From Bacillota bacterium (GTDB taxonomy: Bacteria; Bacillota; Bacilli; Bacillales_A; Planococcaceae): a stretch of 39,181 bases of DNA. The position numbers were made by a program, and so were the translations under genes. Positions 1-7,615 of this stretch are shown in pieces. Where the stretch lies: positions 1 through 39,181 of the forward strand of contig JAEXYZ010000093.1 in assembly GCA_023405135.1 (NCBI GenBank). The letters run 5' to 3'. Position 1 is the first letter of the stretch, and the number at the start of each line of letters is the position of its first letter. The notes beneath the pieces are model-generated. The model was not told where the DNA came from and searched no databases. It saw only the letters and a list, made by a program, of their open reading frames with translations.

Positions 1-118
1 TACAAAGTTACCCCACAACAGGTAGCTCTGCTTTCGTATTGGCTTTTTTCGGTCAATTTAAGAATAAACATATCTGATCAATAATATTCAAAGACCGAAG
101 GGATTATTTATTTTCACA

Positions 119-157
119 GAAAAAAGACCTCCCTCCACAATGGATAGGCGGTCAATT
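119..157 (-). terminator. Rho-independent terminator of the M15 peptidase remnant
   Basis: Read on the minus strand, GACCGCC and GGAGGTC-type arms pair with one internal mismatch and are followed by a run of six T. It sits immediately after the stop of the M15-like frame at 161. No other gene is visible in the first 118 bases. Confidence 0.6.
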
Positions 158-160
158 CGT

Positions 161-664
161 TTATTTACGTCTTTGTACAATCGTAATAAATAATCCAACT
201 AAAAGATCCGTAGTCATAATACCATTCTTCAAATCTTTTAAATGCGATTCTTGAATGATTTTATCCTTTACAGCTTGCTCGATATATTCTTCTGTTGATT
301 GTTTAATAGCGCTACTTCTCGGATTCCAATTGCTCATTTTTACTTCCCCCTTCTTATCCTCCACAATTAGCTGTACCTTCATACTACTTGTCGTCGGCAC
401 TATAATTTCCCCTTCCAATTTGTAGCCTTTTAGCGGGCTCCATGATGCACGTATTTCAAAGTGTAGACGGTCAATATTGTTAGTCCATGTATCCCCCCAA
501 GTAATCCCTAGCTTTTTAGCAATCGCCCCTACCTTAAAAAGTGTAGCTACATCATACAAAGGTTTCGGTGGGGCTACAGCAATATCCCAAGCTAGACGAG
601 ATTTATGATTGCTTGATCGTGTCCATGTGACAATTTGACCTGGTCTATTTCGGCCTTGCAGAAA
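161..664 (-). pseudogene. Truncated M15 (VanY/CwlK-like) peptidoglycan peptidase
   Basis: The open frame runs from 664 to the stop at 161 and can be read as LQGRNRPGQIVTWTRSSNHK, then LAWDIAVAPPKPLYDVA, then WTNNIDRLHFE. These match the zinc-binding and active-site blocks of M15 D-Ala-D-Ala carboxypeptidase/L-Ala-D-Glu endopeptidase endolysins (SxHxxGxAxDIA and the late W...D-HFE block). The frame is closed by TGA at 665-667 just where the N-terminal part of the domain should begin, and no start codon with a ribosome binding site lies in the right place. A TTG at 557-559 would start inside the catalytic domain. The glycine normally found in SxHxxG is arginine here. The roughly 90 C-terminal residues resemble the tail that follows the catalytic domain in Bacillaceae endolysins. 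I read it as a 5'-truncated, probably phage-derived lysin remnant. A sequencing error at the TGA would not restore a start within the visible frame. Confidence 0.7.
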
Positions 665-784
665 TCATTATCAATTGCTGAAAACCAATTATTTTCCTTA
701 ATTTCATTTTATTTGATTACTAATTTAATCTGTAACTTTTTCTTTAACATATAAGTCTAATATAGAAATCTTAGAGGTGATGTT

Positions 785-1168
785 TTGAATAAGCTGTTTG
801 TACTACTGTTGATATTGGGGTTACTTTCACTTGCTGCGTGTAGTGCTAAAACACAGTCTTTACAAATGTTTTATACAGATGAGGGCATTAGAAGTGTCGA
901 TACATTCGTTATAACAGATGGAACTTCTGGCTTCTCAAGAACAATTACAGAACAAGAGGAAATTGATGAATTTCTAAAGTTAATAAATGATATTGAATTT
1001 TCTCCACTAGAAGATCAATCTAAGCGAGAGGGTTGGAGATATACTATTACTTTATATGATGGTGACAATAAATTTGAATTCACACTAAATCAAATTGGTG
1101 AAGTGTATTACGATTCAAAGCCAGATATTTTCCCCATTGTCAATGGTTATTATGAAAACTTAGAATAA
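785..1168 (+). CDS. Small lipoprotein of unknown function
   Basis: This encodes a 127-residue protein starting at TTG, with the ribosome binding site AGAGGTGA about 8 bases upstream. Residues 1-19 form a lipoprotein signal peptide (MNK, then a Leu-rich core) ending in the lipobox LAAC, so the mature protein should begin at Cys19 and be anchored outside the membrane. The rest is a small acidic domain of about 108 residues with alternating strand-like segments and no family I recognise. The gene is monocistronic. Its stop codon overlaps a hairpin terminator shared with the convergent EamA gene. Lipoprotein status is seen in the sequence; the function is unknown. Confidence 0.75.
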   Translation: MNKLFVLLLILGLLSLAACSAKTQSLQMFYTDEGIRSVDTFVITDGTSGFSRTITEQEEIDEFLKLINDIEFSPLEDQSKREGWRYTITLYDGDNKFEFTLNQIGEVYYDSKPDIFPIVNGYYENLE

Positions 1169-1201
1169 AGACTACTCAAGGATTCACTTAAGTAGTCTTT
1201 A
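1167..1201. terminator. Bidirectional terminator between lipoprotein and EamA gene
   Basis: The arms AAAGACTACT and AGTAGTCTTT form a perfect 10-bp stem, with A-rich and T-rich flanks usable in both directions. It serves the lipoprotein gene on the plus strand and the EamA gene on the minus strand, and overlaps the ends of both reading frames. Confidence 0.8.
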
Positions 1202-2087
1202 ACTTCTCACTTGAAGAAACTTTTTCTACGCTTGCCTTTCTACTTCCAACCGTTAAAACAATGATTCCACCAAGTAACATCGCCACCCCGATCCATGATG
1301 TTGGACTTAAATATTCGTCAACTAAAAATACACCAAGCAGTGCAGCTGTTAACGGCTCTGCTAAAGATAATGTAACTGCGGAAGAAGAGGTGATTTTCTC
1401 CAATCCAGAAAGGAAAAATATATACGCTAAGCTAGTTGCGGCTAACCCCATAAATACCATTGGAGCAAAGTTTTGTCCAGTGAACGCCCAAGCGACTCCA
1501 TTACCCGAGAATGGCAGTAATATAAGTGCACATATAGTAAACGTCATCGCCACAGCAGGCAACGTTTCCTCTTTTTCTGTAAGCTGTTTACTGCAATTTG
1601 TATAAATAGCAAACATAAGTCCAGCACAGAGGGCCAAGAAAATACCAAAAGGATGTACTGTTGCTTCCCCCCTATTTACAAATAAAAGGACACACCCAAC
1701 GATCGCTAAAGTAGTTGCTATATCCCAAACACGATTCGGCTTTCGCTTCCAAATAAACCATTCAACAATACCTGAAAAGACCGGTGAACTTCCGATCGTC
1801 ACAACTGTACCAATAGCTACTCCTGTAAAGCGTACAGATGTAAAAAATAATGATTGGAACAGAGCAATCGAAAGTGCTGCAAGAAGAGTCCATTTCCAAG
1901 ACCAGTTTTTGAAGCTAATTTTACGCATAGCGAAAGCGGCTACAAGTAATACCCCTCCGCCAATCCCTGAGCGTACTGCTGCTACTGCTACGGAAGAAAC
2001 ATTTTCTTGTAAAAACGTTTGTGTTGTTCCAACTGTACCCCAGAGCATCGCAGCAAGTAACACAAATATGTAAGGTAATAGATTCAT
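1188..2087 (-). CDS. EamA-family (drug/metabolite) transporter
   Basis: This is a 299-residue integral membrane protein with about ten hydrophobic segments arranged as two EamA repeats (roughly residues 5-140 and 150-282), the usual size and layout of the family. The N-terminal MLWGTVGTTQTF segment and the loop ending AVRSGIGGG are typical of the first repeat, and SLAEPLTAALLGVF of the second. It belongs to the 10-TMS drug/metabolite exporter group. Substrates in this family include amino acids and metabolites and cannot be deduced here. The start is ATG with AAAGGGG eight bases upstream. The gene is monocistronic and convergent with the lipoprotein gene. Confidence 0.9.
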   Translation of the reverse strand: MNLLPYIFVLLAAMLWGTVGTTQTFLQENVSSVAVAAVRSGIGGGVLLVAAFAMRKISFKNWSWKWTLLAALSIALFQSLFFTSVRFTGVAIGTVVTIGSSPVFSGIVEWFIWKRKPNRVWDIATTLAIVGCVLLFVNRGEATVHPFGIFLALCAGLMFAIYTNCSKQLTEKEETLPAVAMTFTICALILLPFSGNGVAWAFTGQNFAPMVFMGLAATSLAYIFFLSGLEKITSSSAVTLSLAEPLTAALLGVFLVDEYLSPTSWIGVAMLLGGIIVLTVGSRKASVEKVSSSEKLKTT

Positions 2088-2251
2088 ATATTCATCCCCT
2101 TTGTTAATTCGAAACTACTCAATTATGATTATGCTACCATAATTTTCAATAGGATTAACCTATTTTTTTCTTTGGTAACATGAATAGAGATATTGATGTA
2201 AACTATTTATAATAAATACATACTCATTATAAATAAAGGAGGTCATCATTC

Positions 2252-2482
2252 ATGTATAAAACGGTTTCTGAAACGGCAAAAGACATTTCTATGCCTGAAG
2301 AACAAGTCCTTCGCTACATTTATGCTGGCCGCATAAAGGCAGTTCATGACGGTGAACAGTTTCTTGTAAACAGCACTCAGTTTGATACTTACTATGAGCA
2401 ATTAGAGCGCATTAAGGAAGAGATTGAAATTTGGCGAAATACCCCCATTCCTGAAGATATTGATGTAAAGGATGAAGATTAA
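2252..2482 (+). CDS. Excisionase-type (MerR-like helix-turn-helix) small DNA-binding protein
   Basis: This is a 76-residue protein behind the very strong ribosome binding site AAAGGAGGTCATC. Residues 1-48 have the pattern of the excisionase/helix-turn-helix 17 family: YKTVSETAKDISMPEEQVLR (helix-turn-helix), then YAGRIKAVHDGEQFLVN (wing), as in AlpA/Xis-like proteins. The C-terminal third is an acidic, charged helix. Such proteins bind DNA as transcriptional regulators or phage/integrative-element excisionases. No integrase or attachment site is visible nearby, so a small host regulator is more likely than an excisionase. It is transcribed away from the EamA gene. Confidence 0.75.
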   Translation: MYKTVSETAKDISMPEEQVLRYIYAGRIKAVHDGEQFLVNSTQFDTYYEQLERIKEEIEIWRNTPIPEDIDVKDED

Positions 2483-2666
2483 CAAGAAAAGTGTAAGGGC
2501 CCAATAATGTCGACACTAGCACATCCATACATCCATGTATGCTGGAAGGCCCGAAACTCAAAGCTTTTCTACTTTCGATCAAGAGCAAACAAAATTTTGA
2601 AAGCTTTCGTGGATTACACTAGACTTTATATTTACAAGTTGAAATTTTATATTTTTTATCAAGAAT
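2483..2666. other. Gene-free interval with an imperfect stem-loop
   Basis: GGGCC at 2497-2501 can pair with GGCCC at 2548-2552. Inside it, CATACA and TGTATG form a second short stem. No T-run follows, so it is not a canonical terminator. It may be a 3' structure on the excisionase-like transcript. Nothing else is recognised. Confidence 0.35.
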
Positions 2667-2711
2667 AAAAAACATCTTGAAGCGTGTTTTAACGCCTCAA
2701 GATGTTTTTTT
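2667..2711 (-). terminator. Terminator of homoserine dehydrogenase gene
   Basis: AAACATCTTGA and TCAAGATGTTT pair around a GCGT/AACGC inner stem. A-run and T-run flanks are present on both sides, so it can act in both directions. On the minus strand it directly follows the hom stop codon. Confidence 0.85.
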
Positions 2712-3696
2712 AAATTGTTACAACGAATCCTGCTCGCTTTCCAATAATTTCCGCATAATCTTCAACCATTACACTTGCTGTCGGATACATTCCTGCACCT
2801 GGTCCAATTAGTGTTAATGTACCGATGTAATTTGTTTCCATCGTCACCGCGTTAAATACATCATCAATTGGATAAAGTGGATGCTCTTTATCTACAAGCA
2901 TCGGACCGACTTTTGCACTTATCGTACCATCAGCTTGTTTTTCAACTTCTGCTACATGGCGATATCGTAGTCCTTGTGCTGTAGCCTCCTGTACTTGCTC
3001 AGAAGTAATTTGATCGATTCCAATTACTTCGACATCTGCCCAATCAGGCTGCTCACCAAATGCTAAAGCAGATAAAATCATTAATTTTTTAAAGGCATCT
3101 TGCCCGGAAATATCGTTATAAGGATCAGCTTCAGCGTATCCTAACGCTTGCGCTTCTCCTAAAGCTTCATCAAAGGATAATCCTTCAGCACGCATTTTCG
3201 TTAATATATAGTTAGAAGTACCATTTAAAATTCCTTGAATTTTTGACACATCATTTACTAATAAAATATTTTTCATCGTTTTAATAACAGGTACCCCACC
3301 TGCAGTTGTTGCTTCATATCCAACAAAAACACCATGCTTTTTTGCTAATTCTTGTAATTCCATGCCACGTTTTGCAAACATCACTTTATTTGCTGTCACA
3401 ACATGGCACTTATTTTCAACTGCACGTTTTAAATATGTAAATGCTGGTTCTTCATTTACAATTGCTTCAAATACGACTTGAAGTCCTTTTACTGAAAGAA
3501 CGTCATCAATACTATTCGTTAATAAAGGTGTTGTTCCTTGCACACGCTCATTTGATGTATCTCGCACTAAAATTTTAGCAACTTCTAATTCTACCCCTAG
3601 CTTTTCGCGTAGCTCTTCACGCTTTTCATTTATTACATGATAAATTCCTTGCCCCACTGTGCCGAAACCTAAGATGGCCGCCTTTATTGTTGCCAT
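2710..3696 (-). CDS. hom: Homoserine dehydrogenase, short form without ACT domain
   Basis: This enzyme reduces aspartate semialdehyde to homoserine with NAD(P)H, at the branch to threonine and methionine. Residues 5-20 carry the Rossmann motif ILGFGTVGQGI. ATTAGGVPVIK and NGTSNYILTKM are the catalytic-domain signatures, and LGYAEADPYNDISGQDAFKK holds the substrate-binding Glu/Asp and catalytic Lys region. The protein stops at residue 328, soon after GPGAGMYPTASVMVEDYAEI, and so lacks the C-terminal ACT domain that most Bacillus Hom proteins (about 430 residues) use for threonine feedback inhibition. Short forms are known, and the stop is followed directly by a good terminator, so I do not call it broken. 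The start is ATG, preceded by TGGAGGCG. No thrC or thrB follows. Confidence 0.92.
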   Translation of the reverse strand: MATIKAAILGFGTVGQGIYHVINEKREELREKLGVELEVAKILVRDTSNERVQGTTPLLTNSIDDVLSVKGLQVVFEAIVNEEPAFTYLKRAVENKCHVVTANKVMFAKRGMELQELAKKHGVFVGYEATTAGGVPVIKTMKNILLVNDVSKIQGILNGTSNYILTKMRAEGLSFDEALGEAQALGYAEADPYNDISGQDAFKKLMILSALAFGEQPDWADVEVIGIDQITSEQVQEATAQGLRYRHVAEVEKQADGTISAKVGPMLVDKEHPLYPIDDVFNAVTMETNYIGTLTLIGPGAGMYPTASVMVEDYAEIIGKRAGFVVTI

Positions 3697-4206
3697 TCTA
3701 TACTCGCCTCCATCTTTACTGAACTTTCTTCATCTATTTCATTTTGGCGGTTATCTAATTCTTTTCTAATCCATATTAAAAGTTTTCCTAATATGAATTC
3801 GCCAGAAAGCTACCTTCAATACCTAATTCGTTCACTAATTGAAGATAATAACAAATAATTCGAAAAATTTTACATAAGAGAATTTTATCTTATATTTTGA
3901 AGGAACTCAAGAACATTCTTCTCAAGATGGACAATTGTTTTTTTAAGAAGGTCAATGATAGGAAATTCATAATGCCAAACGGCTAGGTTTACTGCTTTAT
4001 ACCGAAATTTTGATATATGTTAGCACCTTTTTCGAACTTATGCGAAATAATTCCAAACTTATTAAAAATAAGAACCAAATTCAATCCAAACAACCTTAGC
4101 TTCAAAATAAAATTCTTCTCCAAACGAGAGGCATTTTATTTTTTCCACGATTTCAAACTCCTCAAGCATGTAGTGCAAAATCGTTCATTACTATATTTTT
4201 CTAAAG
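3697..4206. other. Long intergenic region upstream of hom
   Basis: About 500 AT-rich bases between hom and the Panacea gene terminator. I searched the hom leader for T-box and S-box signatures and found neither. An 88-codon plus-strand frame at 4017-4283 lacks a ribosome binding site and has unconvincing composition. No gene is called. Confidence 0.5.
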
Positions 4207-4233
4207 TAAAAAGCCAGTACATTATTGTACTGA
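4207..4233 (-). terminator. Terminator of the Panacea-domain gene
   Basis: On the minus strand the 7-bp stem CAGTACA/TGTACTG with loop ATAA is followed by GC and a run of five T. It lies about 30 bases after the stop codon and makes the gene monocistronic. Confidence 0.65.
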
Positions 4234-4260
4234 TCATGAAAGATGTTAAATGGGAAAAGG

Positions 4261-4650
4261 CTACGATACTTTTTTCAAAATAGCTTCGCGGTACTTTTTT
4301 GCAATATTATTAATTAACAGCTGTTCGTCCGCTGTTAAAGCAGGTACACCGTAAGTTCTATAAACGAGTTGGAACTTTCCATACTCTAGATGCCATTCTT
4401 TGGCAGGGATTTTTAAATGACTCTCTTCGAACTCCTCATATGCATCATATACTTCTTTTACAACATATTTATTAGCTGCAAAGGAAGTCACGTTTTCTTT
4501 AAATGCACTATGACCATAATGATTTCTCCACTTCACATCAACTTCAGCTAATAAATGCTGTAACCCAACTGAATTAATAAAGACATTTTGTTCATTTAAA
4601 TAATATATAAAATATGCAGCAATATTTTGAGCACTATAGATGTTTCCCAT
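4261..4650 (-). CDS. Panacea-domain (DUF4065/SocA-like) protein, solitary
   Basis: This is a 129-residue protein. Its layout matches the Panacea/DUF4065 domain (SocA, GepA): an N-terminal helix SAQNIAAYFIYYLNEQ, then SVGLQHLLAEVDVKW in place of the usual L-KLLYFAQ block, then F-ENV-SFAANKYVVKEVYDAY for the F-E-aW-yGPVvpevY block, and a C-terminal LTADEQLLINNIAKKY for the L-eE--lI--v---Y helix. In other bacteria and phages this domain acts as an antitoxin module paired with very different toxins, or as a proteolytic adaptor (SocA). Here the gene has its own ribosome binding site (AAGGTGG) and terminator, and no toxin-like partner is encoded on either side. The domain call is an inference from pattern, since the central motif is degenerate. 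Confidence 0.55.
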   Translation of the reverse strand: MGNIYSAQNIAAYFIYYLNEQNVFINSVGLQHLLAEVDVKWRNHYGHSAFKENVTSFAANKYVVKEVYDAYEEFEESHLKIPAKEWHLEYGKFQLVYRTYGVPALTADEQLLINNIAKKYREAILKKVS

Positions 4651-4677
4651 TTAACATCCACCTTCTTTCTTTAATAG

Positions 4678-4708
4678 TGTAGCAGTCTTGAGGGGTAAGA
4701 CTGCTACA
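4678..4708. promoter_or_regulatory. Perfect 12-bp inverted repeat upstream of the Panacea gene
   Basis: TGTAGCAGTCTT and AAGACTGCTACA flank a 7-base loop GAGGGGT. The 3' side has no T-run on either strand, so it is not an ordinary terminator. It lies 28 bases before the Panacea start codon, where an operator or a 5' leader hairpin would act. The following gene-free stretch to 4977 holds only scattered GCTAATGAAT copies (near 4749, 4890 and 4930) and the 3' flank of metY. Confidence 0.5.
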
Positions 4709-4977
4709 TGTAAGCGACCACAAATTTTATTCAAATGCGGGGAGAGGCTAATGAATCAATGTATGAGAGTTGATAAATTAATTGACCACACAATTCTATC
4801 AATTCCCTCTAACTAATAGTATATTTACCAATCACTTAAAAGTCAATAAAACAAATTAAATTACTAGGTTTTAAATGTTGATGGTTAGCCTAATGAATGG
4901 CCTACATTATGTCGGAGGAACAATTTTACGCTAATGAATGCGACATATTAGTTGTCCCTACCAACAATGCTAATTAA

Positions 4978-6285
4978 TTATGCTTGAGTTTGAGTTACAC
5001 TTTCACCTGATGCTACTTTTGATAAGGCTTGATCTAAATCAGCAATAATATCTTCAACAGCCTCTAAACCAATTGATAAGCGAATGAGCTCTTCAGAAAC
5101 ACCTGCAACTTTTAGTTCTTCTGGCGACAACTGTTGATGCGTAGTTGAAGCTGGGTGAATAATTAACGATTTCGCATCCCCAACATTCGCTACATGAGAG
5201 AATAGTTGTACATTATCAATTACTTTACTTCCCGCTTCTCTACCGCCTTTAATGCCAAATGTAAGTATAGAGCCGTAGCCATTTTTTAAATATTTTTTCG
5301 CTAATGAATGCGAAGGGAAGTTTTCATTGCCAGGATAGTTTACATATTCCACGAATGGGTGGTTTTCAAGATATTGTGCAACTTTTAATGCATTTTCACC
5401 ATGCTTTGTATAACGCAAATGAAGCGTTTCTAACCCTTGCAAGAAGTTAAATGCACTATCAGCACTTAAAGTCGGACCAAAGTCACGTAATAATTGAACT
5501 CGCAGTTTTGTAGCAAATGCAGCTGCTGCTGTATCAATGCCATAACGTAAACCGTGGTATGATTCATCCGGCTCAGTAAATCCAGGGAATCGACCTTGTG
5601 TCCAGTCAAATTTTCCAGCATCTACAACAATTCCTCCAATTGTTGTACCGTGACCTCCAATCCATTTTGTAGCAGAATGCACAACTACATCTGCTCCGAA
5701 TTCAATTGGATTGCATCCGTATGGGGATGGAAAAGTATTATCAATAATAAGCGGAAGTCCATGCGCATGAGCAATTTCCGCTACTCTTTCAATATCTAAA
5801 ATATTTAGACTTGGATTACCTACTGTTTCAGCATAAATTGCTTTTGTTTTATCTGTAATTGCTGACTCGAAATTTTCAGGATCTCTTTCATCTACAAATA
5901 CTGTTGTAATGCCATAACGAGGTAATGTGTTCGCAAATAAATTGTATGTTCCACCGTATAAAGAACAGGCAGAAACGATTTCATCCCCCGTTCCAGCAAC
6001 GTTTAAAATTGAAAATGCTATTGCTGCTGCACCAGATGACATAGCAACTGCAGCAGTTCCTCCCTCTAATAGAGCAACTCGCTGTTCGAATACATCGACT
6101 GTCGGATTCATAATACGAGAATAAATATTGCCTGATTGCTCTAGTGCAAAAAGTTTACGTGCATGCTCAGTATTTTCGAAAGCATAAGCAGTAGTACGGT
6201 AAATAGGTACTGCAATTGCACCAGTAACCGGATCTGGCCTTTGACCCCCATGAAGTAATTGTGTTTCCGGACGTAATTGTGACAT
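4978..6285 (-). CDS. metY: O-acetylhomoserine sulfhydrylase (PLP-dependent, MetY type)
   Basis: A 435-residue Cys/Met-metabolism PLP enzyme that joins O-acetylhomoserine with sulfide (or methanethiol) to give homocysteine (or methionine). It shows RPETQLLHGGQ at the N-terminus, YSRIMNPTVDVFEQR, the PLP-ring contact region MSSGAAAIAF, IDNTFPSPYGCNPIEFGADV, and the PLP lysine in HSATKWIGGHG. The length and the long insert around GRFPGFTEPDESYHGL are typical of MetY rather than MetB/MetC (about 380 residues). The start is ATG with the SD AGGGGGAAG. The gene sits directly behind a SAM-I riboswitch, as expected for a methionine biosynthesis gene, and hom lies further along on the same strand. Confidence 0.95.
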   Translation of the reverse strand: MSQLRPETQLLHGGQRPDPVTGAIAVPIYRTTAYAFENTEHARKLFALEQSGNIYSRIMNPTVDVFEQRVALLEGGTAAVAMSSGAAAIAFSILNVAGTGDEIVSACSLYGGTYNLFANTLPRYGITTVFVDERDPENFESAITDKTKAIYAETVGNPSLNILDIERVAEIAHAHGLPLIIDNTFPSPYGCNPIEFGADVVVHSATKWIGGHGTTIGGIVVDAGKFDWTQGRFPGFTEPDESYHGLRYGIDTAAAAFATKLRVQLLRDFGPTLSADSAFNFLQGLETLHLRYTKHGENALKVAQYLENHPFVEYVNYPGNENFPSHSLAKKYLKNGYGSILTFGIKGGREAGSKVIDNVQLFSHVANVGDAKSLIIHPASTTHQQLSPEELKVAGVSEELIRLSIGLEAVEDIIADLDQALSKVASGESVTQTQA

Positions 6286-6340
6286 GTTTCTTCCCCCTAT
6301 TTTTATTTTGATGGATGATCTTTGAGGAGGAGATTCGGAA

Positions 6341-6375
6341 AAAACAAAAAACCCTCTTCTTAAAGAAGAGGGCTC
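6341..6375 (-). terminator. Terminator of the S-box expression platform
   Basis: On the minus strand GCCCTCTTCTT and AAGAAGAGGG form a strong stem followed by a T-rich tract. It lies between the SAM-binding aptamer and the metY start, where the riboswitch decides between termination and read-through. Confidence 0.9.
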
Positions 6376-6398
6376 GCTGACTGAGCTGTTTTCCTCCC

Positions 6399-6505
6399 CT
6401 TATCTTTCAGATCTAATTAGAATCTGTAGGAATTAGCACCTTTGCGTTAATAACACTGGTTGCCGGGCATCTTAGGGCCTAGTCCCTCCGCCGCTCTTGA
6501 TAAAG
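6399..6505 (-). promoter_or_regulatory. SAM-I (S-box) riboswitch controlling metY
   Basis: On the minus strand the conserved blocks appear in order: P1 left arm CTTATCAAGAG, then CGGAGGGACTAGGCCC, then GATGCCCGGCAACC, then AGGTGCTAATTCCTACAG, and the P1 right arm GAAAGATAAG. These are the core S-box nucleotides, including the kink-turn and SAM-pocket elements. In this class S-adenosylmethionine binding stabilises the aptamer and favours the downstream terminator, so metY is expressed when SAM is low. Confidence 0.97.
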
Positions 6506-6535
6506 GTATTTGATTCATGTTCCATCGTTGAGTTA

Positions 6536-6564
6536 ACTATAATCCAAGCAAATTACTATGTCAA
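6536..6564 (-). promoter_or_regulatory. Sigma-A promoter of the S-box leader and metY
   Basis: On the minus strand TTGACA (6559-6564) and TATAGT (6536-6541) are separated by 17 bases, about 30 bases upstream of the S-box P1 arm. This is a near-consensus vegetative promoter. Confidence 0.85.
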
Positions 6565-6651
6565 CTATGAATTTTAAATTTTTGAAACTTCTTATATATT
6601 AAATGAGTATATTATATTAAGCATATTTTTTATTGAAAGGAGGATTATAGA

Positions 6652-7281
6652 TTGATAGTTACATTGATTATAGTCCTTATAATTGGTTATTTTATCGGAT
6701 GTATTCATGGGTCAAATGCTGCCAGACTAATGTCAGGTGTAAACTTAAAAGAGGCTGGTCATGGTAATGCGGGTGCATCTAATGCAACCTTAACTCTCGG
6801 CTGGAAGTATGGTGTACTTGTAGCTTTAATTGATATTGGAAAAGGTATTGTTGCAATTTTGTTAGGTCGTTTGTTTTTATATAACTATACAAGTTTACCT
6901 AGTGATCAAATTTCTATTTTGCTTTATATACTTGGAGCTGCTGTTATTCTTGGTCATAACTTCCCTATTCATATGAAATTCCGGGGTGGAAAAGGCACTG
7001 CTTCATTAATTGGCATATTTATCACTTTAAATTGGCAAATATGTTTGATTGCTTTACTGTTACTTATAGTCGTTTCACTTTTAACGAATTACTTAATTAT
7101 TGGCGTTTTTATTCTATATATAGTTTTCGCAATTACCGCTCTTATATTTGAGCCAACCATTTACCCATTTTTTATTGTTCTTACTCTGTTTCTTTTAGCG
7201 ATTCTTTTACACATGGAAAATTTAAATCGTTTATGTTTAGGAACAGAGCCAAAAGTTACTTCTGCCTTTAGGAAAAGGTAA
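6652..7281 (+). CDS. plsY: Glycerol-3-phosphate acyltransferase PlsY-like
   Basis: A 209-residue membrane protein that should transfer the acyl group of acyl-phosphate to glycerol-3-phosphate, giving lysophosphatidic acid at the cytoplasmic membrane. It shows five to seven hydrophobic segments and the three PlsY loop motifs in order: GCIHGSNAAR plus GHGNAGASNATLTLG (residues ~12-50), GHNFPIHMKFRGGKGTAS (~102-119), and a C-terminal H-ENLNRLCLGTEPKV. Motif one is divergent (GHGNAGASN instead of the common SGNPGATN), so it may be the second PlsY-type paralogue found in many Bacillales. The start is TTG behind a strong AAAGGAGG. It is transcribed divergently from metY. Confidence 0.85.
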   Translation: MIVTLIIVLIIGYFIGCIHGSNAARLMSGVNLKEAGHGNAGASNATLTLGWKYGVLVALIDIGKGIVAILLGRLFLYNYTSLPSDQISILLYILGAAVILGHNFPIHMKFRGGKGTASLIGIFITLNWQICLIALLLLIVVSLLTNYLIIGVFILYIVFAITALIFEPTIYPFFIVLTLFLLAILLHMENLNRLCLGTEPKVTSAFRKR

Positions 7282-7287
7282 ATATCC

Positions 7288-7329
7288 CGAGTTCTATTGT
7301 TGAAACTACAATAGAGCTCGTTTTTTATT
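7288..7329 (+). terminator. Terminator after plsY-like gene
   Basis: The 13-bp stem CGAGTTCTATTGT/ACAATAGAGCTCG (one G-T pair), with loop TGAAACT, is followed by six T. The remaining 280 bases up to the permease hold a TATAAT at about 7462-7467 in a plausible promoter context, but no clear -35. Confidence 0.9.
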
Positions 7330-7615
7330 CAGCAACTATTTGTTTGGATAAAATTCAGTCAAGTAAAACTTTGTGAAAATACAGTTACAAAATCCATTCT
7401 ACAATAATAAAATTGGGGTATTTTTCACATACCGTTAACATTTCAAAACTTTTCCAGTGTTATAATTAACCTATATATAACTACCTATCAAATGCTACTT
7501 ATCTAAAAATAACTTAAACATAGCTAGCTTTTAAACCCTTTTTTACAATAACAACTTAATATATATAAATAACAGTTGTTTTGTTTATAAAATTAAAACG
7601 AAGGGACTTGAGGTT

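Noticed and set aside
3697..4016. Riboswitch or T-box in the hom leader
   Set aside because: No S-box, T-box or lysine-type core sequences were found on the minus strand.
4017..4283. 88-codon plus-strand frame as a possible toxin partner of the Panacea gene
   Set aside because: It has no ribosome binding site and an unconvincing Phe/Lys/Asn-rich composition. It is convergent rather than co-operonic with the Panacea gene.
4740..5315. Repeated GCTAATGAATG motifs as a repeat array
   Set aside because: One of the copies lies inside the metY coding sequence and the spacing is irregular. This is compatible with chance in AT-rich DNA.
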